Origin: CAWJKP01 sp963843465
Lineage (GTDB): Bacteria; Planctomycetota; Planctomycetia; Pirellulales; Thermoguttaceae
NCBI GenBank assembly: GCA_963843465.1
Contig: CAWJKP010000003.1
Coordinates: forward strand, 806,001-870,000
DNA length: 64,000 nucleotides
Direction of reading: 5' to 3'
Shown one piece after another: positions 1 to 8,773 of this stretch. The notes beneath the pieces were generated by a model that saw nothing but the letters and a program-made list of their open reading frames with translations, did no database searches and was not told the DNA's origin. Each line of letters opens with the position of its first letter. Within the stretch, counting starts at the first letter, position 1. The translations under genes and the position numbers were made by a program.

Positions 1-1085
1 AAGAGGTATGCCATCCGCTCCGGTTGGAAATCGTTGGGCAGCCCCACCTTCTGGGGCGCGGGCAGGTTGGGCAGGAAACCATCGAAGTCGTAGACCAGCT
101 CGAAGCGGTTGCCCAGCGAGGATTTCATCCGGCCGCGCGGGGTGAGATATTGCGGCCCGTCGAACTTGACGCTCGTCGAGGCGTCGCGCCACTGGTGGGC
201 CAGCCAACCCTGGAGGACGACGTCCGGCCTGCCCGGCAGCAGCGGCTCGGTGGTGACGGTCCAGGTGGTGGCGACCTTGCCGCGACGCGGGTCGTAGGAC
301 CAATCCACGCGGCTGTCGCGGGGGATGGAAAACGCGCCTTGCGCGGCGATCGCAAGATCCTTGGGATTGTCCAACGCGGCAAAAGCCGCCAGCGACCGGC
401 CGGGCGGGAACCGTAAGCGGACGGAGTCGCCGCTGCGGGACAGTCGCGTGCCCGGCGGCGCGAAGACGCCATAATGGCGGCCGGCTGAGGATACCACGAG
501 CCGATCGCCCGTGTAGGGGAAGCGCAACTCTTCGCCGCCGGCTGCCAGGAACCGGGCGGCTCCGCCGGCCTGAAAGGAGACCTCCACGCCGTGAGGTTCC
601 ACCCAGACGATGGGCATTCCTTCGCCCACGGTAACGTCCAGGTACCTCGTCGGCGACTGCGGCAGGCGGAACGACAGCGTCCAGTCGCCCCAGTCCTTCA
701 GCAAGAGCCCTGTCGCTCGGAAGTCGATTCCCTCGATCCGCAGGGGGGAGTCGCAGACCGGGTCCGAGCCGTTTTGGTTCCAGCGGACGGGCAGAAACAG
801 CTCCAGCCCAGTCTCCTTGGGGTCCACGCGCCAGGGGTACATCCAGAGCGACCCCGAGGCCTTGCCGCTCAACAGCGCGGTCCAGAGTTTGTTGGTGGGA
901 ATCGGGCGGTCGGCGGGGTCCACCAGGGGGAACTTCCGGGCGGCCATCTCCCGGGCGCCATTGCCTGCGGTGGCCGGTGGAAACGCGGCGTACGAGCCTT
1001 TGCCCACGGGCACCGCTTCTTGAGCCGCGGCAGGCCGTGGGACCAAAGCGATCGCCAAAAGGAGAATGCTGCAACACTTCGACAT
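1..1085 (-). CDS. GH81-like endo-1,3-beta-glucanase, 3' end beyond the window
   Basis: Reading left from the ATG at 1085, the frame stays open for 361 codons to the window edge, so the protein is partial. Residues 1-22 form a signal peptide (hydrophobic ILLLAIALV, then AAAQ). The rest resembles the N-terminal beta-sandwich of glycoside hydrolase family 81: PIPTNKLWTALLSG, then LWMYPWRV, DWGDWTLSFRLP and GEGMPIVWVE where the family has its conserved GSP stretch. YLTPRGRMK near the edge looks like the junction to the catalytic alpha/alpha barrel. The family hydrolyses beta-1,3-glucans such as laminarin, and a secreted role in polysaccharide use is inferred. The catalytic Asp/Glu residues lie outside the window. 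It is divergent from the SEC-C gene across a MITE-like repeat. Confidence 0.7.
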   Translation of the reverse strand, partial: MSKCCSILLLAIALVPRPAAAQEAVPVGKGSYAAFPPATAGNGAREMAARKFPLVDPADRPIPTNKLWTALLSGKASGSLWMYPWRVDPKETGLELFLPVRWNQNGSDPVCDSPLRIEGIDFRATGLLLKDWGDWTLSFRLPQSPTRYLDVTVGEGMPIVWVEPHGVEVSFQAGGAARFLAAGGEELRFPYTGDRLVVSSAGRHYGVFAPPGTRLSRSGDSVRLRFPPGRSLAAFAALDNPKDLAIAAQGAFSIPRDSRVDWSYDPRRGKVATTWTVTTEPLLPGRPDVVLQGWLAHQWRDASTSVKFDGPQYLTPRGRMKSSLGNRFELVYDFDGFLPNLPAPQKVGLPNDFQPERMAYL

Positions 1086-1102
1086 GGGAAACTGCCTGCA
1101 AT

Positions 1103-1341
1103 ACTTGACTCAAGTGATCAGGTCGGATTCGGTCCACGTCGCGTAGCGACGATGCGACGGTAGCCGTGGGTTTTAACCCACGGAATATGTCGTCCAAGTA
1201 CCGTTTTGCGTCGCGTAGCGACGCCTGAATCGTCGCTACGCGACGAACGGAAACATGGGGGGCATCGCAAACCGTGGGTTGAAACCCACGGCTACCACCA
1301 TAACGTCGCTACGCGACGAGCTTGAGGCAAGTGGATAACCA
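1103..1341. repeat. MITE-like repeat family 1, copy 1
   Basis: About 239 bp built from nested palindromes: two kinds of hairpin core, GTCGCGTAGCGAC and CCGTGGGTTTTAACCCACGG, each occurring more than once in both orientations. The ends are inverted copies of CCACTTGACTCAAG (left ACTTGACTCAAG, right CTTGAGGCAAGTGG). It has no coding capacity. Two more copies are at 27283-27530 and 59790-60066; the former is a nearly identical inverted copy. Confidence 0.8.
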
Positions 1342-1363
1342 CAACTTAGTCTTGACGCGACGG

Positions 1364-2758
1364 CTAGGGCTCCGGCTGGTCTTTCCTCATGCAACATTTC
1401 TTGTACTTCTTCCCGCTGCCGCAGGGGCAGGGGTCGTTCCTGCCGATCTTGGGGCCCCCCCGCTCCAATCTCGCGAACTTCTCGCGCAGATCATCCAGGT
1501 GCTCTTCGCGGTTGTCGTCGTCCGCGTAGGCGATCTCTTCGTTCTCGTCCTCGTAGGCGAGCTCGTCCTCGTCGTCCCACTCGCACTCGTTCTCGTCTTC
1601 CTCGTCCTCGTCGTCACGATCTCCCAGGTCCTCCCGAATCCGGTCCGGTTCCAGAGAATCGCCCCATCCCCATTGCTGCTCCCGGGCCTCCTGGTACCAA
1701 CGCTCGTATTCCGGGAAAGAGACTTCCATCAAGGTGCAGGCGGCAACTAGGCAGTGCCTCAGGTCCATGAGCTCCAGGTCGAGGTCTTCGGCGCCCTGGA
1801 CCATTTGCCGGATCGGCTCGACCGCCTCGGCGACGAAGTTGCCCAACAGGGCATGGCCCAGGTAGTCGCGGACCTCGGGCGACTCCTCGGCGCGGAAGAA
1901 CTCCAAGCACTTCTCGGCACACAGCTCCGTGTGGACCCCCTCCAGGACCTCGGCGCCAAGCGTGCAGAACTCCTCCTCGGCGTCCGGCCACTGACCGGCG
2001 ATCGCGCGAACCACGGCGTCGCCGCCGATCCACTTCAAGGCGATCTGGCAGGAGTCGCTCAGATCGAGATCGTCTTCGTACAACCGCTCGACGAGGATCG
2101 GCACGGCATCCTCTAATCGCATCCTGCCGGCCAACTCCGCCAGCGGCGGTTCCAGCATCCTCATCACGTCCTTTTCGTAACCGCGATAGCGCCGCTCCAG
2201 CAGGGGGAGAATCAAGCGGCCCTGCTCGCGATGCCGGGCCAAGGACTCGACGATCCGTCGCGCGGCCCGCGTATCCCGGTCCCGATAGCGCCCTTCCGGG
2301 TAAACGTCGCGTCCCAGGTCCTCCAGCGCCTCCCAGCCGGTCTCCCAATCCCAGCAGCGCATCTCCAGCCGCTGGAGAAACTCCGTTGCGAGCTCCTCGG
2401 GGAAGCCGGGCAGATCGACCATCTCCGGCCGCAAGAGATCCGCCCGGGCCTGCGAAAGGGTCAGGGCGACCGCCGTGGTGTAATTGTCGGCAACCACATC
2501 CTCGAAATCCCAGTCCTTGGACAACTCGCCGCTGAGCCAGGCGACCGTGGCGACGGTCTGCGGGAGATCGTCGCCGTCCCGCAGCAGCCGAAATGCCTGC
2601 CGCCAGCCGTATTTCTCCACCGCCTCGATCACCAGCGGCATGATCGTCTCATCCGCGGTCTGGGCGCCGGCGAAGTAGCCCAGCGCGGTCAGCCGCACCT
2701 CCTCTTCAGGATGCAGGATCGCCTGTTTGATCTTCGCTTCCAACAGTGGCATGGTCAT
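1364..2758 (-). CDS. HEAT-like repeat protein with C-terminal SEC-C zinc motif
   Basis: 464 residues. The start at 2758 is chosen because AGGAGAG lies just upstream; the longer open frame to 3118 only reads through the tandem repeat at 2849-3067. The first ~370 residues are helical and look like HEAT/PBS-lyase type repeats (for example HPEEEVRLTALGYFAG). A very acidic stretch follows (DRDDEDEEDENE). The C-terminus RNDPCPCGSGKKYKKCC is a SEC-C motif, as at the end of SecA, and binds zinc. SEC-C motifs are often protein-interaction tails; the actual partner is unknown. No signal peptide, so probably cytoplasmic. Confidence 0.8.
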   Translation of the reverse strand: MTMPLLEAKIKQAILHPEEEVRLTALGYFAGAQTADETIMPLVIEAVEKYGWRQAFRLLRDGDDLPQTVATVAWLSGELSKDWDFEDVVADNYTTAVALTLSQARADLLRPEMVDLPGFPEELATEFLQRLEMRCWDWETGWEALEDLGRDVYPEGRYRDRDTRAARRIVESLARHREQGRLILPLLERRYRGYEKDVMRMLEPPLAELAGRMRLEDAVPILVERLYEDDLDLSDSCQIALKWIGGDAVVRAIAGQWPDAEEEFCTLGAEVLEGVHTELCAEKCLEFFRAEESPEVRDYLGHALLGNFVAEAVEPIRQMVQGAEDLDLELMDLRHCLVAACTLMEVSFPEYERWYQEAREQQWGWGDSLEPDRIREDLGDRDDEDEEDENECEWDDEDELAYEDENEEIAYADDDNREEHLDDLREKFARLERGGPKIGRNDPCPCGSGKKYKKCCMRKDQPEP

Positions 2759-2848
2759 TTTCTCTCCTTCCCTGGATGGGATCTCACAGAACCAGACATT
2801 ATCCCCCAAGATGGACCGAGAGGATAGTGGTCCGCGGCTATCCGTAAG

Positions 2849-3067
2849 GTAGCAGGCACACGCCGTGTGCCGTCCGCTCTCTAAGTAGCAGGCACACGCC
2901 GTGTGCCGTCCGCTCTCTAAGTAGCAGGCACACGCCGTGTGCCGTCCGCTCTCTAAGTAGCAGGCACACGCCGTGTGCCGTCCGCTCTCTAAGTAGCAGG
3001 CACACGCCGTGTGCCGTCCGCCCATGCTGGTGGAGAGAGCGGACGGCACACGGCGTGTGCCTGCTAC
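2849..3067. repeat. Five tandem 36-bp palindromic repeats plus an inverted copy
   Basis: GTAGCAGGCACACGCCGTG begins at 2849, 2885, 2921, 2957 and 2993, exactly 36 bp apart. Each unit contains the palindrome GGCACACGCCGTGTGCC. An inverted copy ends at 3067. Units are joined directly with no variable spacer, so this is not a CRISPR array. The same palindrome occurs at 38541-38597, 41194-41246 and 49823-49920. Confidence 0.9.
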
Positions 3068-3190
3068 TTTGGGTCTCCCTCTCCCGGCGGGAGCGCCGAC
3101 CTGGGGCTGGATTTGCACCTTGGCAGGGATTATGATAGTTCTGACGGACCGAAGCTAATCGCAATCGGCCCAGGATGCAGTGAGCGGGCC

Positions 3191-3655
3191 ATGACGCGTC
3201 GAGTCGATTCGAGCCATCCGTCTGCGGGAAAAACGCCGCAGCTATCGGTTTTCGTAGCCATGGGCGATGCGGCCAGACGGCGCTCGCTCACGAGTCTGTT
3301 GCGGAGCCTCTGGTTCCATGTCACCGTTTCCTTGGACGGTCAGCAGATGCTGCCCAGGCTGGCAATGGTCTGCTCCGAGGGGGCTTGCCGCAATCACCGC
3401 CGCTCGGACTTCGATCTGCTGCTGATCGACCCGAACCTCGTCGCCGACGTGCCGCATTGGGTGGCTGCCGTTCGCGCGGCCGGCTACGGCGGACCGATCT
3501 TGGCCGTCTCTGCCGACGCCGCTCGGTTGGCTGAGTTTGTCGGCGGCGGGTTCGACGACTTCTTGATCTTCCCGCCGCTGACCTCCCGGGAGCTGTGGGC
3601 AAGGATTCGACGGCCGCTGGAGCCGCAGCCTGTCCGGCTTACGCCGGCCGGATAG
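3191..3655 (+). CDS. Receiver-like (degenerate CheY-fold) protein
   Basis: 154 residues from the ATG at 3191; the frame is open from 3011 but that part is inside the palindromic repeats. The fold order is that of a response-regulator receiver domain: SVFVAMGDAARRRSLTSLLR, then FDLLLIDPNL where the phospho-acceptor Asp sits, then GGPILAVSAD and a C-terminal FDDFLIFPP. The acidic pair after strand 1 is reduced to one Asp and the usual Lys before the last Pro is missing, so phosphorylation is doubtful. It stands alone, with no kinase or output domain beside it. Function not assignable beyond signalling-like. Confidence 0.6.
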   Translation: MTRRVDSSHPSAGKTPQLSVFVAMGDAARRRSLTSLLRSLWFHVTVSLDGQQMLPRLAMVCSEGACRNHRRSDFDLLLIDPNLVADVPHWVAAVRAAGYGGPILAVSADAARLAEFVGGGFDDFLIFPPLTSRELWARIRRPLEPQPVRLTPAG

Positions 3656-3833
3656 GCCCTAGCCGGTCGTGCCGGGGGCAATATTCTGCCGCCCGCGATT
3701 TGACAAGCGGCCCGGTTAAGCTAGCCTTTCTATGGAACCGGAAACCGCACGCGGGGCGGTGGCGGGGCTCTGGTTCTCTCGTCTGACAGGACTCCTCATT
3801 TCCGGTATACGGCCAACCGCCGTGGAGCGTCCC

Positions 3834-4238
3834 ATGGCTATTTCGCAATCATCCCCCAGGCGATCGCGCCGGCGCGGAGCGGCTGTCGTCGAATTCGCGC
3901 TGATCGCGCCCCTGTTTTGCGGCCTGTTCCTGGGCTTCGTCGAATTCGGGCGGATGGTGATGGTGCAGCAAGTGCTGGTCAACGCGGCCCGCGTCGGCGC
4001 GCGGTCGGCCATTCTCGCCGGCGTCACCGCGTCGCAGGCCGAGACGGTGATGAGCAACTACCTGACCTCCGCCGGGATCTCGGGCGCCACCACGAGCGTC
4101 TCGCCCACCAACGCGGGATCCGGCACGGCGGTTACGGTGACCGTTACCGTACCGTGCTCGAGCGTCGCCTGGACGGGTTCGTTGACCTGGTTCAGCGGCT
4201 CGAACCTCACGTCGACCGTGGTCATGATCCACGAATGA
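3834..4238 (+). CDS. TadE-like pseudopilin family protein
   Basis: 134 residues from the ATG at 3834. The N-terminus SRRRGAAVVEFALIAPLFCGLF is a basic stretch, then a Gly and a hydrophobic helix with the E of the TadE family signature (RRGaavvEfAl). The rest is a Ser/Thr-rich extracytoplasmic domain with a Cys near the end. TadE proteins are minor pseudopilins or surface anchors processed by a prepilin-type peptidase. It is followed 32 bp downstream by a TadG-like gene, and the two are probably co-transcribed. No other tad gene is present in the window. Confidence 0.75.
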   Translation: MAISQSSPRRSRRRGAAVVEFALIAPLFCGLFLGFVEFGRMVMVQQVLVNAARVGARSAILAGVTASQAETVMSNYLTSAGISGATTSVSPTNAGSGTAVTVTVTVPCSSVAWTGSLTWFSGSNLTSTVVMIHE

Positions 4239-4270
4239 TAGCAACTGTCCCTCCAAGGAGAGCAAGCAAC

Positions 4271-5368
4271 ATGTGCCTTCCATCGCGCGGCTCACGTTCC
4301 CGGCGCGGCGTCATTACCGTGCTGGCGGTTTTTTTGATGACCATGACCCTGGCTATGGTCGCCTTTTCCGTGGGCATGGCCAACCTCTGCTGGGTCGACA
4401 CCCAAACGCAGGCCACCGCCGATGCGGCGGCGCTGGCAGGCGCCCGAGGGCTGACCGTCAGCCAATCGCAGGTGCAGAGCCTGGCCATCGCCGCCGCCAA
4501 ATTGAACACCTGCAACGGCCAGTCGGTCGTCCTGCAGGACTCCAACATCGCAACGGGCGTCTGGGCCCCCAGCACGCGGACCTTCACCGCCACCACCACG
4601 TCCCCCAACGCCTGCAAGGTCACGGTCCCCTTGACCGCCGCCGGGAGCAACGCCGTGAAGCTGATGTTCGGCAGCGTGGTCGGCGACACCGGCGCCAACG
4701 TCTCTTCTACCGCCATCGCCGGGGCGGGGCGCTGGGACATCGTGCTCTGCTGCGACAGAACTTCGTCGTTTTCCGAGGACCTGTCCCAAGCGACGGCCGG
4801 CATGCACGCCGTCTTGAGCGACCTCAACGCGTACACCCCCCTGTCGAATTTGGGCGTGGTGACCTTCAACGGCGTGGCGTATACCAATGCGTCGCTGCAG
4901 GCGGTGGGAACGAACTACTCGACCCTGAACACAGCCATCAACAACATCGTGGACTGCTCGTCGGGCGGCCCGCCCTGCAGCGGCTCGGACCTGGCGGCAG
5001 GGATGGCGGGGGCCATCGCGCTGTTCAGCGCGTCCGGTTATTCGCCCCCCGTGGGCACCCGCCAAGCTGTCATTTTCATCAGCGACGGTGCCGCGAATAT
5101 GGGGTCAGGATGCCTCAACAAGTCGCTGAGCGACACCCAGGATAATACCCTGGCGGCGACGGAGGCCAGTAATGCCTGGACCAACAAGGGCATTTCCGTC
5201 TACTCCTTGCTCTACTTCCACGGCAGCGACAGCACCACAGACACCAACGCCATGCAAGCCCTGGCCCAGGGCACGGGAACCTTCGTCCAGGAACCTAACG
5301 CGGCCCAGTTGACGACGGATATCCAGTCCATGCTGATGAACAATCTGTCGATGCAGTTGGTGCAGTGA
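4271..5368 (+). CDS. TadG-like protein with von Willebrand factor A domain
   Basis: 365 residues, ATG at 4271 preceded by AAGGAGAG. The N-terminal SRRGVITVLAVFLMTMTLAM is the Flp/TadG-type membrane anchor, followed by the conserved ADAAALAGA. From about residue 155 (RWDIVLCCDRTSSF) it has a vWA domain with a MIDAS-like D-x-(S/T)-x-S region and a second metal-site region FISDGAANM. vWA domains bind ligands through a divalent metal. It directly follows the TadE-like gene and precedes the DUF1573 gene by 1 bp, which suggests one operon for envelope-surface proteins. Confidence 0.75.
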   Translation: MCLPSRGSRSRRGVITVLAVFLMTMTLAMVAFSVGMANLCWVDTQTQATADAAALAGARGLTVSQSQVQSLAIAAAKLNTCNGQSVVLQDSNIATGVWAPSTRTFTATTTSPNACKVTVPLTAAGSNAVKLMFGSVVGDTGANVSSTAIAGAGRWDIVLCCDRTSSFSEDLSQATAGMHAVLSDLNAYTPLSNLGVVTFNGVAYTNASLQAVGTNYSTLNTAINNIVDCSSGGPPCSGSDLAAGMAGAIALFSASGYSPPVGTRQAVIFISDGAANMGSGCLNKSLSDTQDNTLAATEASNAWTNKGISVYSLLYFHGSDSTTDTNAMQALAQGTGTFVQEPNAAQLTTDIQSMLMNNLSMQLVQ

Positions 5369-5369
5369 C

Positions 5370-5978
5370 ATGCCCGGCGCGATTCCCACGAAGATCGTTC
5401 CTGCCGCGCTCGGCATAACGGCCGTCGCCGTCTTCGCCACGGCGGCGGCGAGCATGTACTCGTTGGCTATGACGCCGGCAGGAAAGTACACCAGGCTTTC
5501 CAGCCTGGCGGAACGGACAAGTCGGTACGTCAGGCTTTCCAGCCTGACCGAGCAGACAAGTCAGGCTGGAAAGCCTGACGTACATGCCTACCGCGGCTCT
5601 CCGCTTGCTCCGCCCGCCCGCGCCGCGGCGGAAACCCGAGGCGCGGCCGAGAAGATGTTCCCCAACGGACTGACCAAAGACTTCGGCGCCGTGCCGCCGG
5701 GGACCAAGCTGCTGCACCGCTTTCCGGTCAGCAACCTTCATGCGGTGCCGGTGACGATCGCCTACCTGCAACCCAGTTGCTGCTGCCTGACGGCCACTGC
5801 CGCCCAGCGCACTCTGCAGCCGGGTGAAAGCACCACCATCGAGGTCCGCATGGACGCCGGCGACTTCACCGGCCTCAACACGCAAAACGTCCGCGTGAAG
5901 ATCGTGGGCCCCGATTTCGTCTCCACGTGCAAGCTCGTGGTCTCCGCCGTCAGCCAGGCGGAAATCCGCCCAAGATGA
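5370..5978 (+). CDS. Secreted DUF1573-domain protein
   Basis: 202 residues, starting 1 bp after the TadG-like stop. An N-terminal hydrophobic segment (IPTKIVPAALGITAVAVFAT) acts as signal or anchor. The region from about residue 100 is DUF1573: KDFGAVPPGTKLLHRFPVSN, then PSCCCLTA with the typical Cys cluster, and an immunoglobulin-like beta fold to the end. DUF1573 proteins are common secreted proteins of planctomycetes and Bacteroidetes with unknown role. Residues ~38-72 are encoded by an inserted hairpin repeat (5485-5584) that keeps the frame, giving the repetitive linker RLSSLAERTSRYVRLSSLTE. Confidence 0.75.
   Translation: MPGAIPTKIVPAALGITAVAVFATAAASMYSLAMTPAGKYTRLSSLAERTSRYVRLSSLTEQTSQAGKPDVHAYRGSPLAPPARAAAETRGAAEKMFPNGLTKDFGAVPPGTKLLHRFPVSNLHAVPVTIAYLQPSCCCLTATAAQRTLQPGESTTIEVRMDAGDFTGLNTQNVRVKIVGPDFVSTCKLVVSAVSQAEIRPR
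5485..5584. repeat. Hairpin repeat GTCAGGCTTTCCAGCCTGAC inside a coding sequence
   Basis: Three copies of the AGGCTTTCCAGCCT palindrome, the last inverted, form a large hairpin within the linker of the DUF1573 gene. The same unit is intergenic at 46955-47015. Confidence 0.85.
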
Positions 5979-6428
5979 TCTTGCGGGCAGGGCGGATTTC
6001 CGGTACACCGGGCGGCCGAAGATCCCTATCCCTCATGGAGACGGTTGCCAAGCCCCCTGTCCATCCGCGGGATGGTTGCGGAGTTCCCTCTCCCTCCGGG
6101 AGAGGGTGAGGGTGAGGGGAATCCGTGGCGAATGTTCTTTCATTCTTTGGGTCCATGGCGCTGGCGGTCTGAAATGAGCCGATCCACACTAGCCCGAAGC
6201 GCAAGCGAGGGACCAGGTTGCGGCTTGCGCTTCGGGCTAGTGTCGGTCCCGGCCGCGGGCAGTCTATACTGCACGCGGCACGAAATGACGCACGTTCGTA
6301 GTACCGGCTTCAGCCGGAAATCCGCGGCAAGACCGTCTAAAGGCGGGACTACCAACGGCGCATTTCCCACTGCGGGGAGTCTAACGCAGCGTCGCCTCAC
6401 CCCAACCCTCTCGCGGAGGGAATGGGGG
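5979..6428. other. Intergenic region made of repeats
   Basis: No gene is seen. It holds a CCCTCTCCCTCCGGGAGAGGG hairpin (6083-6123, also at 43394-43434), an inverted pair CACTAGCCCGAAGCGCAAGC (6186-6243, related to 62496-62558), and a ~113-bp repeat at 6264-6378 shared with 53898-54010. Confidence 0.7.
6264..6378. repeat. ~113-bp leader repeat, copy 1
   Basis: Shares about 113 bp with 53898-54010, including ACGAAATGACGCA, GTTCGTAGTACCGGCTT, CCGCGGCAAGACCG and GGCGGGACTAC. Both copies lie on the same strand as, and about 50 bp before, a lipoprotein gene. It contains internal inverted repeats (AGTACCGGCTTCAGCCGG; CTAAAGGCGGGACTAC). Confidence 0.8.
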
Positions 6429-7419
6429 GTGGCTTGCGTGGCCCTCGCGGCGGCCTGCCTGATGCTCTGCGGCTGCGCAGACGGCCGTGATGATGGTCTG
6501 GCAGCCGGCCGAGTCGGATGTCAGCGGGATCCAGCGGCTGGCCGTGCTCCAGTTCCGTGGAGAGGGCACCAGCGGCGCCGTCGCCCGATCGGCCCTGGTC
6601 ACCACGTTCTGGAACACGGGTTTCTACACCCTGGTCGATCCCAGCGCGGCAAGCCGTGGCGCGCGGGCCGGCGTCACCGTGCCCGCAGCACCTGCCGACG
6701 TGGCCGAAGCCGTTGCCATCGGACGCCGCCTGGGGGCCGATGCGGTGCTGATCGGCGACGTGCTCCGCTATCGCGCCAGCGACCGGCTCAGCCGCGACGA
6801 CGCCCCGGATGACGCCGGCGGCGGGCCCGGCCATAACCACGGCGGTCGCGGCGCCAACCCGCGCCACAACCAGGCGGTGGACCGCGATGTCTCGGTGGCG
6901 ATGGCGTTCTTGATGATCAACGTCCGCACGGGCAAGATCCGCGTCGACAACCGCACTTCGTACCACGCCGGCGGCGAGCTGCTCAACGGCCAAAGCTCAC
7001 TACCGGCCAAAGACGCCATGCTAGCGCAGTTGATGGAGCGCCTTGCGCGGGACGTGGTGTTGATGGTCACGCCGCGGCAGATCGCCTATCCGGTGGAACT
7101 GCCCTCGCCCCCCTTCGGCAACGGCTGGTCCGATCTGCGCCGAGGCAATGACTATGCCGCCCAGGGGCAGTGGGACCTGGCCGAGCCGGCATGGGCCGCG
7201 GCCTTGGCCGCCGACCCGCAGAACCATACCGCCATGTACTGCCTGGCGATGGCCGCGTCCGCCCGCTCCGATTACCCTCGAGCGGTCAGCCTCTTGACCG
7301 ACGCCCAGCGGCTGCACCCCAGCCAGCGCTACCAGGAAGCGTTGGCTCGCCTCCAGCGCCATCAGCGGGACTACGAGACCGTGACGGCCCAAAAGGGCGA
7401 CCGCACGACGCTACGCTAG
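6429..7419 (+). CDS. CsgG-like lipoprotein with TPR tail (one frameshift)
   Basis: A GTG at 6429, 8 bp after GGAGGG, starts MACVALAAACLMLCGCADG, a lipoprotein signal with lipobox-like LMLCGC. The rest of the protein continues in the next frame from about 6485 (VMMVWQPAESDVSGIQRLAV) to 7419. Removing one C near 6485 joins the parts. The mature part has RLAVLQFRG and GRRLGADAVLIGDVLRY, resembling CsgG/curli-assembly or YajG-like lipoproteins that use a short alpha/beta module; the C-terminal ~90 residues look like TPR repeats (GNDYAAQGQWDLAEPAWAAA). An outer-membrane-associated role is inferred. The main uninterrupted part is 6487-7419. Confidence 0.65.
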
Positions 7420-7747
7420 TGGCAAGTGGTCAGTGGCAAGTGGTCAGTGGCAAGTGGTCAGTGGCAAGTGGTCAGTGGCAAGTGGTCAGTGGCTAGTGGC
7501 CAGTGGCAAGTGGTCAGTGGCTAGTGGCCAGTGGCAAGTGGTCAGTGGCCAGTGGCAAGTGGTCAGTGGCTAGTGGTCAGTGGCTAGTGGACAGTGGCTA
7601 GTGGTTGCTGGTCAGGCGTCAGTGGCCCATGGAGTGATTCTCGTTGATGGCATTTTGTGGTTTCTGACCACTGACCACTAGCCACTGACCACTCGTCATT
7701 AGCCACTGGCCACTCGCCACTCGTCACTCGCCACTCGTCACTCGCCA
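7420..7747. repeat. Tandem GTGGCAAGTGGTCA repeats and inverted arm
   Basis: About 20 near-copies of GTGGTCAGTGGC(A/T)AGTGGC run to ~7620, then the reverse complement (CCACTGACCACTAGCC) runs to 7747, so the region can form one long hairpin between two convergent genes. The UAG stops of both flanking genes fall at its ends. Related low-complexity runs are at 28330-28375 and 34755-34970. Confidence 0.9.
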
Positions 7748-8425
7748 CTATTTCCCTCGCGGGATCTCCTTGAGGTAGATGTTCTTGAACCAGAGCTTGT
7801 CGCCGTGGTTCTGCAGCTCGATCTGACCTACCGGGTAGATCGGCTTGCTGCGGTTCCAGTAGTTCTCCAGCGTCACGTTGTCAACCACCTGCACGCCGTT
7901 GAACCAGACGTTCACTTTCTCGCCGACCATCTTGATGCGGAAGTGATTCCATTGGCCGATGGGGCGATCGACCTTCTTCGGCGGGTCGTGCGGGTTGACG
8001 ACATTGTTATAGAGCCCGCCGGAGCCGATGGGGTTGTCCCAGATCTGCACCTGGGGCGAGCCGCGGAGATAGATGCCGCTGTCGCCGCGCGGGCCGATCT
8101 TCCAATCGACGTACATCTCGAAGTCGCCGTAGTCCTTGGCCGTGCAGAGGTTGTCGCCATGTCCGTCGAAGACCAGCACGCCGTCTTCGGCCTTCCAGTG
8201 GTCCCGCATCCGCTGGTCGGCCTTCTCCTGGGCGGCGGCCAACTGCGCGGGGCTCATCTTCGCCCGCCGCTCGGGGTCCGCCACCAGTCCCTTCCAGCCC
8301 GTCAGGTCCTTGCCGTTGAAAAGGGCCACAAAACCCTCGGGCGGAGTGTTGTCGGCCGCCGAGGCCGCTGCCCCGACAGTCAAGCCCGCCACCAACGCCA
8401 GGCCGGCAGCAATCAATCGTCTCAT
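7748..8425 (-). CDS. DUF1080 (3-keto-disaccharide hydrolase) family protein
   Basis: 225 residues. The start at 8425 is chosen because GAGGAG precedes it; the ATG at 8440 lies upstream of that site. A signal peptide (LIAAGLALVAGLTVGAAASA) is followed by the DUF1080 jelly-roll: GFVALFNGKDLTGWKG, W-x(4)-GVLVFDG, DYGDFEMYVDWKI, DSGIYLRG and a C-terminal GQIELQNHGDKLWFKNIYLKEI. Some family members cleave 3-keto-glucosides, others are concanavalin-like binding domains. Secreted. The family is strongly expanded in planctomycetes. It is convergent with the lipoprotein gene. Confidence 0.85.
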   Translation of the reverse strand: MRRLIAAGLALVAGLTVGAAASAADNTPPEGFVALFNGKDLTGWKGLVADPERRAKMSPAQLAAAQEKADQRMRDHWKAEDGVLVFDGHGDNLCTAKDYGDFEMYVDWKIGPRGDSGIYLRGSPQVQIWDNPIGSGGLYNNVVNPHDPPKKVDRPIGQWNHFRIKMVGEKVNVWFNGVQVVDNVTLENYWNRSKPIYPVGQIELQNHGDKLWFKNIYLKEIPRGK

Positions 8426-8773
8426 GGTCGATCTCCTCATGTTGCAAGGGGTGGGAAGACAGTAGGTAGGTTATGCTTCAGCATAACAACTCCCCCCGGG
8501 CAGATCGACACCGCACCCCGAAAAACTCGATAAGTGCGCTGCACGGCCAAACGCCGCTGCCTACACCGGCGTGTCAAACCGACGCACACAACGCTGGCAA
8601 ACTTGCCCTCCATATTGCGCCTTTCCCCTGTCATGTACGCGGCTTTGCCATAACGCTGAGGTCGCAGGTTGGAATCCAACGCTCCCCCGATACCTGTTGC
8701 TTGCGACGGGCGCCGCAATCAGGTCCAATAGAACCGTGGAAAACGAAGCCGCGTTGGGACCGTGAGGTGAACA
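8426..8773. other. Divergent intergenic region
   Basis: Between the divergent DUF1080 and DUF4091-like genes. Contains the palindrome AGGTTATGCTTCAGCATAAC at 8468-8487. No other clear feature; promoters for both genes should lie here but no convincing -35/-10 pair is seen. Confidence 0.5.

Noticed and set aside
2849..3067. CRISPR array (36-bp repeats)
   Set aside because: Units follow each other directly without spacers, the unit is palindromic and no cas gene is present.
2759..3118. Upstream extension of the SEC-C gene to 3118
   Set aside because: It only translates the tandem palindromes (HTACACYL repeats); a strong ribosome site precedes 2758.
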